A stretch of DNA of 64,000 bases, taken from Mucilaginibacter flavidus (GTDB lineage Bacteria > Bacteroidota > Bacteroidia > Sphingobacteriales > Sphingobacteriaceae). Position numbers and translations under genes: made by a program. The notes below the pieces were generated by a model that made no database searches, was not told the origin of the DNA, and worked only from the letters and a program-made list of their open reading frames with translations. Positions 18,902-27,714 of the stretch are shown here, one piece after another. Each line of letters opens with the position of its first letter. The stretch's first letter is position 1. The stretch covers positions 171,884 through 235,883 of the forward strand of contig NZ_JAMXOE010000009.1 of NCBI RefSeq assembly GCF_024055575.1. Reading direction: 5' to 3'.

Positions 18902-20509
18902 ATGCAAACAAACCCACTATCCGAACGCCCGCCCTTCATCGAACAATTGCGCGCCGAAACCCGCGGACTGCCTTACCGCCCTGCTAAAAAAACGCGCCCC
19001 GAACCCACGCCGCCCAGTCCCGAAGACTGCCGCCGCATGTTTACCATCGAAAACGGTAACCGCTGGTTGGAGCTGGCCCGGCGCGAACCCGAAGCCAAAA
19101 TGCTGCTTGGCGAACTTTGGCACCAGGGCGAACTCTGTATGCTGTTTGCCGATACCAACATCGGCAAATCCATACTGGCCGTGCAGATCGGCGAAAGCAT
19201 TGCCCGCGGACAAAGCATTGCCCCTTTTACCTGCCAGGCGCCGCCCGCCCGCGTGCTTTACATCGATTTTGAGCTGAGCCAAACCCAGTTCGGGCTGCGC
19301 TACAGCCAGGACGATGCCGATCACCAATTTTCGGATAATTTCTTCCGCGCACAGTATAATTTTATACCCGACCCGCCATCCAACGTTAACGAAAACGAGC
19401 TGCTGATTGCCGCTATTGAGTATAAAGTAAACCAGGCTAAAGCCACAGTTTTAATCATCGACAACATCACCTGCCTGCGCGGCGGTACCGAAAATTCGGC
19501 TGTCGCGCTTGCGCTCATGAAAAGCCTCAAGGCATTAAAAAACGAGCATAAACTGTCTATCCTCGTACTGGCACATACCCCCAAACGTCGCAACGCTACC
19601 CAACCCATCAGCGCCGACGACCTCCACGGCAGCAAACTGCTCATCAACTTCGCCGACAGCGCCTTCGCCATCGGTAAAAGCACCGCTGATAACGACCTTT
19701 GCTACCTCAAACAGATCAAACAACGCAACACCCGCCAGCGCTACGGTCACGACAATGTAGCCCTCTGCCGTATCCAAAAACCCGGCACGTTTTTGCACTT
19801 TCAATTCGAAGGCAACAGCCCCGAACGGCACCACCTGCTCACCCGTACCGCCGCCGACCGCCAACAATTGGCCAATAAAATAGCCAACCTCTCCGCCAAC
19901 GGCCACAGTCAGCGCGAAATAAGTAACCAGCTAGGTGTAGGCCTCGCCACGGTTAACCGCCTGCTTCATGGATGTGCGGATATGCACATGCGTGAATGTG
20001 CGGATGAAGGAGGATTTGAAAATTTGAAGATGAGTGGATTTGAAGATGACGAAGGATGTGCAGGTGAGATAGGGACTGCAGCTTCACTAATGACTAATGA
20101 CCAGGAAAAATATCCCGATGAAAAAGCGGCGGCCCTGTGCGATTCCCTCCCATGGGAGGGTAGGGAGGGGTATTCGGAGCCGGGAACTACGTATGAAGAA
20201 ATGCCTGATATGGAGCACACAACCGCGCAGGATATACAGAATTCGAAGCCGGGAATTACGTATGACGAAAGCCCTGACACAGAACACCCAACCCCGCAGC
20301 TTATCCAGCCCCTGCCAATTACCAATGACGTAATACCCAATGACCAAAAAGCAAAGCCCGGTGTAATCCCCAAACCCTACTGGGGCATGAAAACATCAGT
20401 AATTGATATGGCGCTCACGCCAGAATTGCTGGAACATATATTAGGAAAGACGAAGCGCGAAAATTCCATCAAGGGAATGAAAGATGACAAAAACGGGGTG
20501 TCAACTTAA
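18902..20509 (+). CDS. RepA-like AAA ATPase with C-terminal HTH and a repeat-derived tail
   Basis: About 535 residues from ATG 18902; a GTG at 18884 is possible. The core resembles the RepA/AAA_25 hexameric helicase group: Walker A ADTNIGKS near residues 83-90, Walker B VLIIDNITCL, and ILVLAHTPKR. A short helix-turn-helix follows (ANLSANGHSQREISNQLGVG, about 322-341). Everything after about residue 355 is low complexity and encoded by DNA that matches intergenic repeat types (see findings). The core is clearly richer in GC than the neighbours, which suggests acquisition. It may act in replication or mobilisation of a small element; no integrase, origin or plasmid partner is visible. Function not proven. 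Confidence 0.7.
   Translation: MQTNPLSERPPFIEQLRAETRGLPYRPAKKTRPEPTPPSPEDCRRMFTIENGNRWLELARREPEAKMLLGELWHQGELCMLFADTNIGKSILAVQIGESIARGQSIAPFTCQAPPARVLYIDFELSQTQFGLRYSQDDADHQFSDNFFRAQYNFIPDPPSNVNENELLIAAIEYKVNQAKATVLIIDNITCLRGGTENSAVALALMKSLKALKNEHKLSILVLAHTPKRRNATQPISADDLHGSKLLINFADSAFAIGKSTADNDLCYLKQIKQRNTRQRYGHDNVALCRIQKPGTFLHFQFEGNSPERHHLLTRTAADRQQLANKIANLSANGHSQREISNQLGVGLATVNRLLHGCADMHMRECADEGGFENLKMSGFEDDEGCAGEIGTAASLMTNDQEKYPDEKAAALCDSLPWEGREGYSEPGTTYEEMPDMEHTTAQDIQNSKPGITYDESPDTEHPTPQLIQPLPITNDVIPNDQKAKPGVIPKPYWGMKTSVIDMALTPELLEHILGKTKRENSIKGMKDDKNGVST
19970..20370 (+). repeat. Chain of intergenic-type short repeats inside the RepA-like ORF
   Basis: In order: GATGTGCGGATATGCACATG-like units (compare the intergenic copies at 37985-38025), ATTTGAAAATTTGAAGATG-like units, CTAATGACTAATGACCA, a C/G-run hairpin element near 20143-20170 of the same layout as the elements flanking aroC, and duplicated blocks reading GAAGCCGGGAAYTACGTATG. 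All are kept in frame with no stop. Confidence 0.6.
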
Positions 20510-20553
20510 CTAAATAGCTGTAATTGCTTGAAGGCGAGGTCTTTCTATCTGCA

Positions 20554-20724
20554 CGTCATTGCGAGGAACGAAGCAACCTCTACTAAGGACAATCAACGGA
20601 CCTTTATGCTTTTAGAGACCTTACAGCCGCTTGATTGGTAACCACAATTATATTGTTTCTTGATTTGCGTGTGCAGGGTTTGCTTTCCCGAATGTTTCGG
20701 GACAGGCTGTTCCTCGCAATGACG
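20554..20724. mobile_element. MITE-like element with 16-bp terminal inverted repeats
   Basis: CGTCATTGCGAGGAAC at 20554-20569 is the exact reverse complement of 20709-20724. The 171-bp element has no coding capacity; its interior includes a second partial palindrome (around TCCCGAATGTTTCGGGA). It sits in the gap between the RepA-like gene and its small partner. Transposition is inferred from structure only: no target duplication was verified and no transposase is present here. Confidence 0.6.
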
Positions 20725-20826
20725 ATGTGATAGCTTTAACTATCCTTTATTTCCGACCTGTAATTACACTTAGCTATACCCCCCCCCAAAAAAAAAAATT
20801 TATCAACCCAATAACCCCCAATACCC

Positions 20827-21261
20827 ATGACCACCGAATTTACCACCTGGTGCAGCCACTACTACCACCTCACCAACCTGTTTGCAAAGTGCAACGAACG
20901 CTTCCAAGACCTGGTAGACAACGCCCCGCCTTACACCGGGCAAACCAATTTAAGCGACTTAGACGCCATCATCAGCTACAACCGCAAGGTACAAGCCGCA
21001 AAAGCCAAAGCCGACAAAACTTTTAAAGACCTAACCGAAACCGGGCGCACTATCCTGTCGATTATGCGCTATTTTGACATCCCGCCCCGCACCATACTCA
21101 CCGGCCAAATACCCAACGAACTGGAGTACGAGGTCTGGGCCAACGACAAGGACCAGGTTTTTATCGGCAAGATCAGGGACCTGCCACAGGAGGCGCTTGA
21201 CCCCAATATTATTTATATTAAATGTTGGAGCAGTGACAAGGATGAGGAGGATGATCGATAG
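20827..21261 (+). CDS. Hypothetical protein, possible partner of the RepA-like ATPase
   Basis: A 144-residue soluble protein with no recognised domain. The N-terminal half is predicted helical (NLFAKCNERFQDLVDN; AAKAKADKTFKDLTETGRTILSIMRYF), and the C-terminus is strongly acidic (DKDEEDDR). It shares the GC-rich style of the RepA-like gene upstream, which suggests the two came together, although a MITE-like element now lies between them. Role unknown. Confidence 0.6.
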   Translation: MTTEFTTWCSHYYHLTNLFAKCNERFQDLVDNAPPYTGQTNLSDLDAIISYNRKVQAAKAKADKTFKDLTETGRTILSIMRYFDIPPRTILTGQIPNELEYEVWANDKDQVFIGKIRDLPQEALDPNIIYIKCWSSDKDEEDDR

Positions 21262-21441
21262 CCTTGCAGACTGTATACTGCGCCCACGGGCTACTGTGCT
21301 TGTAATCTTTGATTACCGTATCTTAACAGACAGCGGTCATAGCTGCCTGACCATCAACGAAAATTTTCCATCCAACCTTCCCATAAATTGTAAATCTCTG
21401 TTATATTTACGACCGGTTACACAAAAATTATCAGACAATAA

Positions 21442-22203
21442 ATGAAGTGTATAAAGCCGCTTTCTATAGCATTCCTGGGCCTGGCTTTAGGGTCATGTAA
21501 TTTTAGGCCAGGGGCGACTACGTACCCGACACGACCGGTTGAACACATAACCCCCACCAATGACCAAGCCGAAAGACGCAAAGGCTCGGAAGCTTATTGC
21601 AAAAGTCATAACATACCGGTTTACACTAATCCAAATGCGTTGTTCACCGATCCAGAAGCCAAAGTGTCGATAAGGGCAAAAGATGAAGTGGTCGACCGGG
21701 CCCTCGCGCTCGTTTACATCGGCTTGAAAAGTGAGAAACTTGAACTTGACAGACTGGATAAAATAGATAAAAAGTACGGCATCCAGGCAAAATTAAGCCC
21801 TAACGAAAAGGCCTACGCAAATGCAAAGCAACTAACGCAGCAACAAGCGATAGACGGTGGCTGGAAATATGAGGATCTGCACGTTATGCTTTGGGCCCTT
21901 GGTTTCGTTGATACTTTGAGTTACCCCGACAAATTTTGCAATCCGGGCGCCGACTTGAACATAGTAAATAATTTGACAGAAGCGCAGTTCAGACAAAAAG
22001 CGGTGATCAGGAGCAAAAAAGAAATACTCGACCAGGCCGATCTGATATTGAGACTAGACTGGGCGTGCGTAGATGCCAGAACTAAGAATCAACCTGCACC
22101 CGGAAACATGGATAAAGGGGTAGTATTCGAAAGGCATTATGCACTAAACTGGCTTATTAATTTTCTGCAGGAAAGTTGGGACAATGTAACAACCGATACC
22201 TAA
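21442..22203 (+). CDS. DUF4272-containing lipoprotein, immunity-like
   Basis: 253 residues starting with a lipoprotein signal, lipobox LGSC at about residues 16-19 (Cys about 19). The rest fits DUF4272: DEVVDRALAL, GWKYEDLHVMLWALGFVDTLSYPDKFC, and the C-terminal WACVDARTKNQ plus GVVFERHYALNWLINF and WDNVTTDT. DUF4272 proteins are often found among contact-dependent toxin/immunity genes; a lipid-anchored version is less usual. It is followed by a second immunity-like gene, but no toxin is seen. Family likely, function inferred. Confidence 0.65.
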   Translation: MKCIKPLSIAFLGLALGSCNFRPGATTYPTRPVEHITPTNDQAERRKGSEAYCKSHNIPVYTNPNALFTDPEAKVSIRAKDEVVDRALALVYIGLKSEKLELDRLDKIDKKYGIQAKLSPNEKAYANAKQLTQQQAIDGGWKYEDLHVMLWALGFVDTLSYPDKFCNPGADLNIVNNLTEAQFRQKAVIRSKKEILDQADLILRLDWACVDARTKNQPAPGNMDKGVVFERHYALNWLINFLQESWDNVTTDT

Positions 22204-22282
22204 TGCCTCTCCGGTTCATATACACGCCGCATGAATAGGCCGGAAAACTTTGTATATTTCTTGCCAAATCTCATTTTGATTT

Positions 22283-23554
22283 ATGGACGACCAACATACC
22301 CAGCATGACAATGAAGCAAAACAGGCTATACTTGCTAATATAGAAAAATTCGGATGTCATCTCTCGCTGCTTGAGCCGGATAACTATTTACCAGGTTTTG
22401 TTTATTCAATTGGACTGTATAAAAACTATGGACACCCTGAAATCATTTGTTTTGGTTTGAAGACAGACGTAATGGCAAGTATTATCAACCATGCCTGCGA
22501 TTTGATAAAAAACGGGGAGATAATAACAACAAATAAATTATATTCTGGCTTTTTGGAAGGTTATCATATTCAGTTTATTAAAGTTGATAAAGAATTTTAC
22601 CCCAACTACTTAGGGTATGCAGGCTGGTTTTATGACATGAGTTTTGATTTTCCGGTTTTGGAACTCATTTGGCCCGACAAACAAAATAATTTCCCGTGGG
22701 ATGACAATTTTAATCATGATTGGAAATTCAAGCAACCACTTCTTGATAGAAATACAGATTTTAAGTTTTATGAACAAAAAAACTTAGGCGTTTATACAAC
22801 AAAGCAAGCGTTCGAAGGCGATCCCATTTTATATGTTTATCACAATGAAGACGGTGATTGGCAGTTCCACACCAGCCTGGAGCCCAATTTAGCTGATTCT
22901 AAATTGGTCTGCCTGGAAGAAATCACGAAGCTTGACCCATCTGTAAATGAAATATATCATTTGCAATATGGGTGGAGAGCATGGCGAAGCAGTCGGTATG
23001 ACGAATGGCAGTATGGGGAAGATGACATTATCGGCGATACTGAAAGCATCCGGAATAATGAAATCTCGGATTTAATTAAAGATATCAAAAAAATCGATTT
23101 TCAAGACATCACCTCAGCATGGAATTGGCTAATTGCGGGATATAAAAATGTGTTGATGGTAACAAAATTTGGGGACATGTTTATTGTTGATGCCAATGAC
23201 GAAATAAGCTGGCTCGATACAGGGATAGGAACTTTTACTAAAGTCGCCTCTTCGCCTATTCAATTTGAAGAATTCCTTAGAGATCCCGAAAAAACTGCGA
23301 CCTGGTTTTTAACCGACCTCTATCTTGAACTTCAGGAGCAACAAATATTTTTACAGGAAAATGAAGTTTATAGTTTTCAGAAATTGCCAGTCATTGGAGG
23401 ACAATACACTATTGACAATGTTAAGCCTACTGATATAAGCGTTCATTTTGCAATAAATGGACAGATATGCGAACAGTTGAAAAATATCCCGAACGGAACA
23501 AAAGTTCATATTAAAGTAGAAGAACCGAAAAAAAAGCCATGGTGGAAGTTTTAG
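22283..23554 (+). CDS. DUF4262 protein with C-terminal DUF1851/Tdi1-like domain, immunity-like
   Basis: 423 residues. The first ~160 fit DUF4262 (GFVYSIGLYKNYGHPEIICFGL, residues about 34-55, and YLGYAGWFYDMSFDFPVLELIWPDKQN). A middle part carries a W/Y-rich segment (YLYHNEDGDWQFH-like), and the C-terminal ~140 residues (KFGDMFIVDANDEISWLDTG; FLTDLYLELQ; YSFQKLPVIGGQY; VHFAINGQI) resemble DUF1851/Tdi1-type immunity domains. The protein ends KKPWWKF. No signal peptide, so cytoplasmic. The AT-rich style differs from the RepA-like gene nearby. Confidence 0.62.
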   Translation: MDDQHTQHDNEAKQAILANIEKFGCHLSLLEPDNYLPGFVYSIGLYKNYGHPEIICFGLKTDVMASIINHACDLIKNGEIITTNKLYSGFLEGYHIQFIKVDKEFYPNYLGYAGWFYDMSFDFPVLELIWPDKQNNFPWDDNFNHDWKFKQPLLDRNTDFKFYEQKNLGVYTTKQAFEGDPILYVYHNEDGDWQFHTSLEPNLADSKLVCLEEITKLDPSVNEIYHLQYGWRAWRSSRYDEWQYGEDDIIGDTESIRNNEISDLIKDIKKIDFQDITSAWNWLIAGYKNVLMVTKFGDMFIVDANDEISWLDTGIGTFTKVASSPIQFEEFLRDPEKTATWFLTDLYLELQEQQIFLQENEVYSFQKLPVIGGQYTIDNVKPTDISVHFAINGQICEQLKNIPNGTKVHIKVEEPKKKPWWKF

Positions 23555-23759
23555 TAGTTTTTTGATAACATCTTGTATTGAAAATCTTAATTACACAGCC
23601 TTCATTAACTCCTCTAGCGCGAGTATCCGGGTCGGCCAAAAGAGGTGGGCCATTCGTGCCCCGCTGTCCGTAGATTGCATCTACGAACTACTATGCCTGT
23701 AGTAATTCTGACTACAGTATCTCAACCTCCAAAATTCTAATTATACTACGGCAACACCA

Positions 23760-24770
23760 TTACATATTGTTACCCAAAGAATTATCAGCAGAGGACTCAA
23801 AAATCTCATGCAGTTTTCTTTGCAGGAGCTTCTTATTGGGCAATAACGTTTGATATTCGGCAACCATTGCCGGCGAAAGGTTCCTGCTTAAGGCGTATTC
23901 CACTATTTCAATGTCTTTGTTTTTACATAGCAATATTCCAATCGACGGATTTTCGTGCTCCTTTTTTACATCCCGGTCTAAAGCTTCAAGGTAAAAGTTA
24001 AGTTGACCCAAGTGTTCCGGCTTAAATTTATCTGCCTTCAATTCAAATGCAATCAGGCAACGCAAACTGCGATGATAAAATAACAAATCGATCATGAAAT
24101 CGCTATTGCCTACCTGTAGCCGATATTCTTCACCGACAAATAAAAAATCTTTGCCCAGTTCCAATATGAAATTTTTCATTTCAACTATTAAGGCCTTTTG
24201 CAGCTGCCTTTCGCTATGTAACTCAGGAAGGTTTAAAAACTCAAAAACATAACTATCTTTAAAAGTATTAGAAACGTCTATGTCAAATTCTCTCATCACT
24301 GCCGGGAGTTTTTGATTTCCTATCATGACCCTTTCAAAAACTCCACTATTCATTTGTCTTTCTAATTCGCGTGAACTGTATTTTTCCTTGACGCATAATC
24401 GCAGATAAAATTCCTTTTCTTCAATAGACTTTGTTCTGCTCAAAATTGTCAAATTATTGGTCCAGCTAATTTCTCTCAGCAGTGCTGAGAGATTTTGATG
24501 ATTTTTATATGCTTCATAAAACTGTTTCATCCGCCATAAATTTTTGTCAGAAAATCCCCTGATATCCGGCTCCGTTTGTTCAATATAAAGAGCAAGTTTC
24601 TGAACAACTGATTTACCCCATTCTTCCGCCTCTATTCTTTGGCTTACGTAAGCTCCCACCTGCCAATACAAATTGATGAGTTCTACATTCACTGCCTTAA
24701 AAGCTGCATTTCGCAATTCCTTGATAAGGATTATAACGTCTGAAAACTGTTTTTCTAAAGCCATAAACAA
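23760..24770 (-). CDS. YhcG-type PDDEXK nuclease-fold protein (DUF1016)
   Basis: A 336-residue protein with the DUF1016 N-terminal helical domain (LYWQVGAYVSQRIEAEEWGKSVVQKLA, about residues 30-56) and a C-terminal PD-(D/E)XK nuclease-like fold: FMIDLLFYHRSLRCLIAFELK gives the Asp and the E-x-K at about residues 225-245. Such proteins occur alone or near restriction and toxin systems. Here it is solitary and convergent with the immunity-like gene. Start could also be the ATG at 24764. Substrate unknown. Confidence 0.82.
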   Translation of the reverse strand: MFMALEKQFSDVIILIKELRNAAFKAVNVELINLYWQVGAYVSQRIEAEEWGKSVVQKLALYIEQTEPDIRGFSDKNLWRMKQFYEAYKNHQNLSALLREISWTNNLTILSRTKSIEEKEFYLRLCVKEKYSSRELERQMNSGVFERVMIGNQKLPAVMREFDIDVSNTFKDSYVFEFLNLPELHSERQLQKALIVEMKNFILELGKDFLFVGEEYRLQVGNSDFMIDLLFYHRSLRCLIAFELKADKFKPEHLGQLNFYLEALDRDVKKEHENPSIGILLCKNKDIEIVEYALSRNLSPAMVAEYQTLLPNKKLLQRKLHEIFESSADNSLGNNM

Positions 24771-24935
24771 TAGTACGTATAAAATATTTTTATTTAATCA
24801 TCTCTATTGTGCTCAAAATATCCCATCAAAACCAATAAAAAATCACATTTTTATTTTCCTCAAAAATATTTCAACCCCCATATAGGGTTAAACCTTTTCC
24901 AACGGTACACACCTGTACAAACACTCAATAACCAA

Positions 24936-25187
24936 TTGAACCAGGACCGAATTTACATTTTAATTCAGAAATACAGGGACAATACTGCCTCTGAAGCTGA
25001 AGAAGAAGCGCTGTTAAAATGGTATCGCCAAAAGGCATACCAGGATGCTGAATTCCCCGAAAGTGAGGATGCGGTTGGCGATTTCATGCTTTCGCGTCTT
25101 AATAATAAAATAAAGCAGGTCCCAATAATTGCCCTTAGCACTTACCCCATTTTTTCCTGTAATTATCATCACCAGCGTATAGTTTAA
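24936..25187 (+). pseudogene. Relic of a FecR-family anti-sigma factor (N-terminal part)
   Basis: From a TTG at 24936 the frame reads LNQDRIYILIQKYRDNTAS-EAEEEALLKWYR, which matches the cytoplasmic N-terminal segment of Bacteroidota FecR regulators that bind an ECF sigma factor. After about 60 residues the frame turns into unrelated sequence and stops at 25187; the transmembrane helix and periplasmic FecR domain are missing. No ECF sigma or SusCD genes adjoin it. Probably a deletion remnant. Confidence 0.5.
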
Positions 25188-25226
25188 ATTGATTTAGCTA
25201 ATTTGTGATGAAATATTTTTTTAGAA

Positions 25227-27182
25227 GTGAAAATAAAAACCCCACGGCTCATTTTAACAACCCTGCTGGCAAGCAGTTTTTTATTGGTAAAAGCACAGGA
25301 AAAACCCGCACCGGGTCTATGGAAAGGTTTTGAGAAAAAAGCGCTGGCCATAGAGGGCCATATGGCGTATTACGTAAAGCCGGCTCACGCCCTGCCGGGA
25401 AATCCCTGGGTTTGGAGGGCCTCGTTTCCCGACTGGCATACCGATATGGATAGCATCCTGCTTTCGAGGGGTTTTTATATTGCTTATATAAGTGTGGATG
25501 ATCAGTACGGAAGCCCGCAATCTTTACAGGTTTGGGATAAGTTTTATCACTATCTCACTAATGAAGTATCATTGGCCCCAAAAGTTGCCCTCGAGGCGGT
25601 AAGCCGCGGTGCACTGTATGCCTACGGATGGGCAAAACGAAACCCGGATAAAATCACCTGTATTTATGCGGAAACCCCGGTATGCGATATTAAAAGCTGG
25701 CCGGGCGGCAAGGGAAAGGGGATAGGTGATACCGCCTTATGGAGCCAGTTAAAGGCCGTCTACCATTTTACCGAAGCGCAGGCAATGGCTTACAATGATA
25801 ACCCAATTGATAACCTGGAAGGACTTGCAGCCTTCAGGGTACCTATGTTGCATGTTATAGGATTAAACGATAAGCTGGCGCCACCTGCGGAAAATACTTA
25901 TGTGTTTGCACAACGGTACATAGCTGCCGGGGGGCCAATGAGCGTTCACCCGGTAACTATTGGTCCGCAGGAATTACAGGGGCATCATTTCCCGATTGAC
26001 AGGGCCGGATATTATGCCGATTTTATATTCAATAATTCGTTCCCGGTAAAAAAGACATTGGCATACAGCAACTACTTTGAAATGGCAGGTGGCTTAAGCA
26101 ATTTTTATCATGCAGTTACCACCCGTAAAAAAGCCACGGTTACTTTTCTTGGCGGATCGATCACCTATAATCCAGGCTGGCGGCAAAAAATAGGCAGGTA
26201 TCTGCAGGAACGGTTCCCCGATGCGGAATTTCATTTCATCGCGGCAGGTATCCCTTCTTTAGGCAGCCTACCCCACGCTTTCAGGCTGCAGCAGGATGTG
26301 CTTGATTCGGGAAAGACAGACCTTTTGTTTGTAGAAGCAGCTGTAAACGACAAGGCGAATGGCACTGACAGCCTCACCCAGGTACGTGCCCTCGAAGGCA
26401 TCATCAGGCATGCTAAAAAAAGCAATCCGGAGATGGACATTGTGATGATGGCCTTTGCCGATCCTGAAAAAACAAGTGATTATAACAAGGGACTGGTGCC
26501 CACAGAGATCAGTAATCATCAGTTGGTATCACGCTATTATAATCTTCCTTTTATTAACCTTGCTAAGGAAGTAAGGGATAAAATGAATAATAAGGAATTT
26601 ACCTGGGCCGATGATTTTAAAGACCTTCACCCGGCAGTGTTTGGGCAGGAGTTATATTTTGCAACTATAAAAAACTTGCTTGGCGATTGTTTTGACCGAT
26701 TGCCGGAAAATATAGCAAGCCGGAAAATAGTATTGCCAAAACCGCTAAATAAAGCAAGTTTTCAAAATGGCAACTATTACAATATTAAAAATGCGGTTTA
26801 TAAAAATCGCTGGACAATTACACCCAAATGGCAACCGACAGATGGATTACCCACGCGCGAAGGCTTTGTAAATATCCCGGTATTAAGTTCAGATACACCG
26901 GGCGCAGAGCTATCACTGCCTTTTAAAGGCACAGCTGCCGGAATCGCCATAGTTTCAGGTTCAGATGCGGGCATAATTTCATACGCTATTGATAACGGCG
27001 AATTCAAAAATATCGACTTGTACACCCAGTGGAGCGGCATGCTTCATTTGCCATGGTACCTTTTACTCAGTAGTGATTTAAAACCCGGCAGCCATGTATT
27101 GAAGATCAGGATAAGCGAACAAAAAAATAAGGCAAGCAAAGGCAATGCAAGCAGAATAGTCAACTTTTTGATTAACGAATAA
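25227..27182 (+). CDS. Secreted fusion of an alpha/beta-hydrolase-like and an SGNH-hydrolase-like domain
   Basis: 651 residues from a GTG start; the in-frame alternatives are worse because the signal peptide (LILTTLLASSFLLVKAQ) would be lost. The first ~280 residues look like an alpha/beta-hydrolase (SRGALYAYGWAKRNPDKI with a Ser-centred elbow reading AVSRGA, and a later GHHFPID). Residues about 300-500 look like an SGNH hydrolase (VTFLGGSITYNPGW, block I GxS; DLLFVEAAVND; DDFKDLHPAVFG with the C-terminal D-x-H). The last ~130 residues form a beta-rich region. Possibly an esterase for acylated glycans; a bidirectional terminator follows. Confidence 0.72.
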   Translation: MKIKTPRLILTTLLASSFLLVKAQEKPAPGLWKGFEKKALAIEGHMAYYVKPAHALPGNPWVWRASFPDWHTDMDSILLSRGFYIAYISVDDQYGSPQSLQVWDKFYHYLTNEVSLAPKVALEAVSRGALYAYGWAKRNPDKITCIYAETPVCDIKSWPGGKGKGIGDTALWSQLKAVYHFTEAQAMAYNDNPIDNLEGLAAFRVPMLHVIGLNDKLAPPAENTYVFAQRYIAAGGPMSVHPVTIGPQELQGHHFPIDRAGYYADFIFNNSFPVKKTLAYSNYFEMAGGLSNFYHAVTTRKKATVTFLGGSITYNPGWRQKIGRYLQERFPDAEFHFIAAGIPSLGSLPHAFRLQQDVLDSGKTDLLFVEAAVNDKANGTDSLTQVRALEGIIRHAKKSNPEMDIVMMAFADPEKTSDYNKGLVPTEISNHQLVSRYYNLPFINLAKEVRDKMNNKEFTWADDFKDLHPAVFGQELYFATIKNLLGDCFDRLPENIASRKIVLPKPLNKASFQNGNYYNIKNAVYKNRWTITPKWQPTDGLPTREGFVNIPVLSSDTPGAELSLPFKGTAAGIAIVSGSDAGIISYAIDNGEFKNIDLYTQWSGMLHLPWYLLLSSDLKPGSHVLKIRISEQKNKASKGNASRIVNFLINE

Positions 27183-27255
27183 CAGTTAAAGTTTAATACA
27201 AATAACAAAATAATCAGAAGAATTTTTCCATTAATATCAGCCTTGTTTTCAATGC

Positions 27256-27287
27256 AAAACGCCTCCCAATTTCCCGGAAGGCGTTTT
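27256..27287. terminator. Bidirectional intrinsic terminator between convergent genes
   Basis: AAAACGCCTCCC (27256-27267) pairs with GGAAGGCGTTTT (27276-27287) with one mismatch. The A-tract and T-tract on either side serve as U-runs for both directions. It sits between the stop of the hydrolase fusion (27182) and the stop of the convergent membrane-protein gene (27313). Confidence 0.8.
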
Positions 27288-27312
27288 AATTTATAAGTTG
27301 TACTTATTCGTT

Positions 27313-27708
27313 TTATCTGTTGCTACCAGTAAACAGCGGTTTTAACGTATACCAGGCCAGGGCCGGAAAAAAAACCATCGGTACCGCTAATCCGGGGAAA
27401 AGCTCCGGTGTTTTTATGCTCAATGGTAACGAAATCGATATCGGTATCATTACACAAGCAAAAGAGATGATAGAAAACAATAAGTTAAATACGATCTCCC
27501 CCGTCTTTTTAAGCCACGTTGCTAAACCAAAATATATAAAAGTCGCCAGCATGCAAACCATAACACTAATGCCGGTTATGCTGCCAATGTTTAATACTTT
27601 CGAGAAATCGGCCTCTGTAGCAAAAAAGTATATCCGGTTGTAAATTATGCCTACAATTGCCGCAAGTACACTCGCCGCCAAGCCGTGAAAAAATGCTCGT
27701 TTAAACAT
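27313..27708 (-). CDS. Small four-helix membrane protein of unknown function
   Basis: A 131-residue protein with four predicted transmembrane segments (about residues 9-27, 45-64, 73-95 and 104-122) and a basic C-terminus. No family recognised. It lies 6 bp downstream of the YceI gene and is probably co-transcribed with it. Some small membrane proteins neighbour YceI genes (cytochrome b561-like), but this one lacks the paired histidines expected of haem ligands. Confidence 0.65.
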   Translation of the reverse strand: MFKRAFFHGLAASVLAAIVGIIYNRIYFFATEADFSKVLNIGSITGISVMVCMLATFIYFGLATWLKKTGEIVFNLLFSIISFACVMIPISISLPLSIKTPELFPGLAVPMVFFPALAWYTLKPLFTGSNR

Positions 27709-27714
27709 TGCCTG

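Noticed and set aside
19321..20373. Several minus-strand frames of 120-136 codons
   Set aside because: They are antisense shadows of the GC-rich RepA-like gene.
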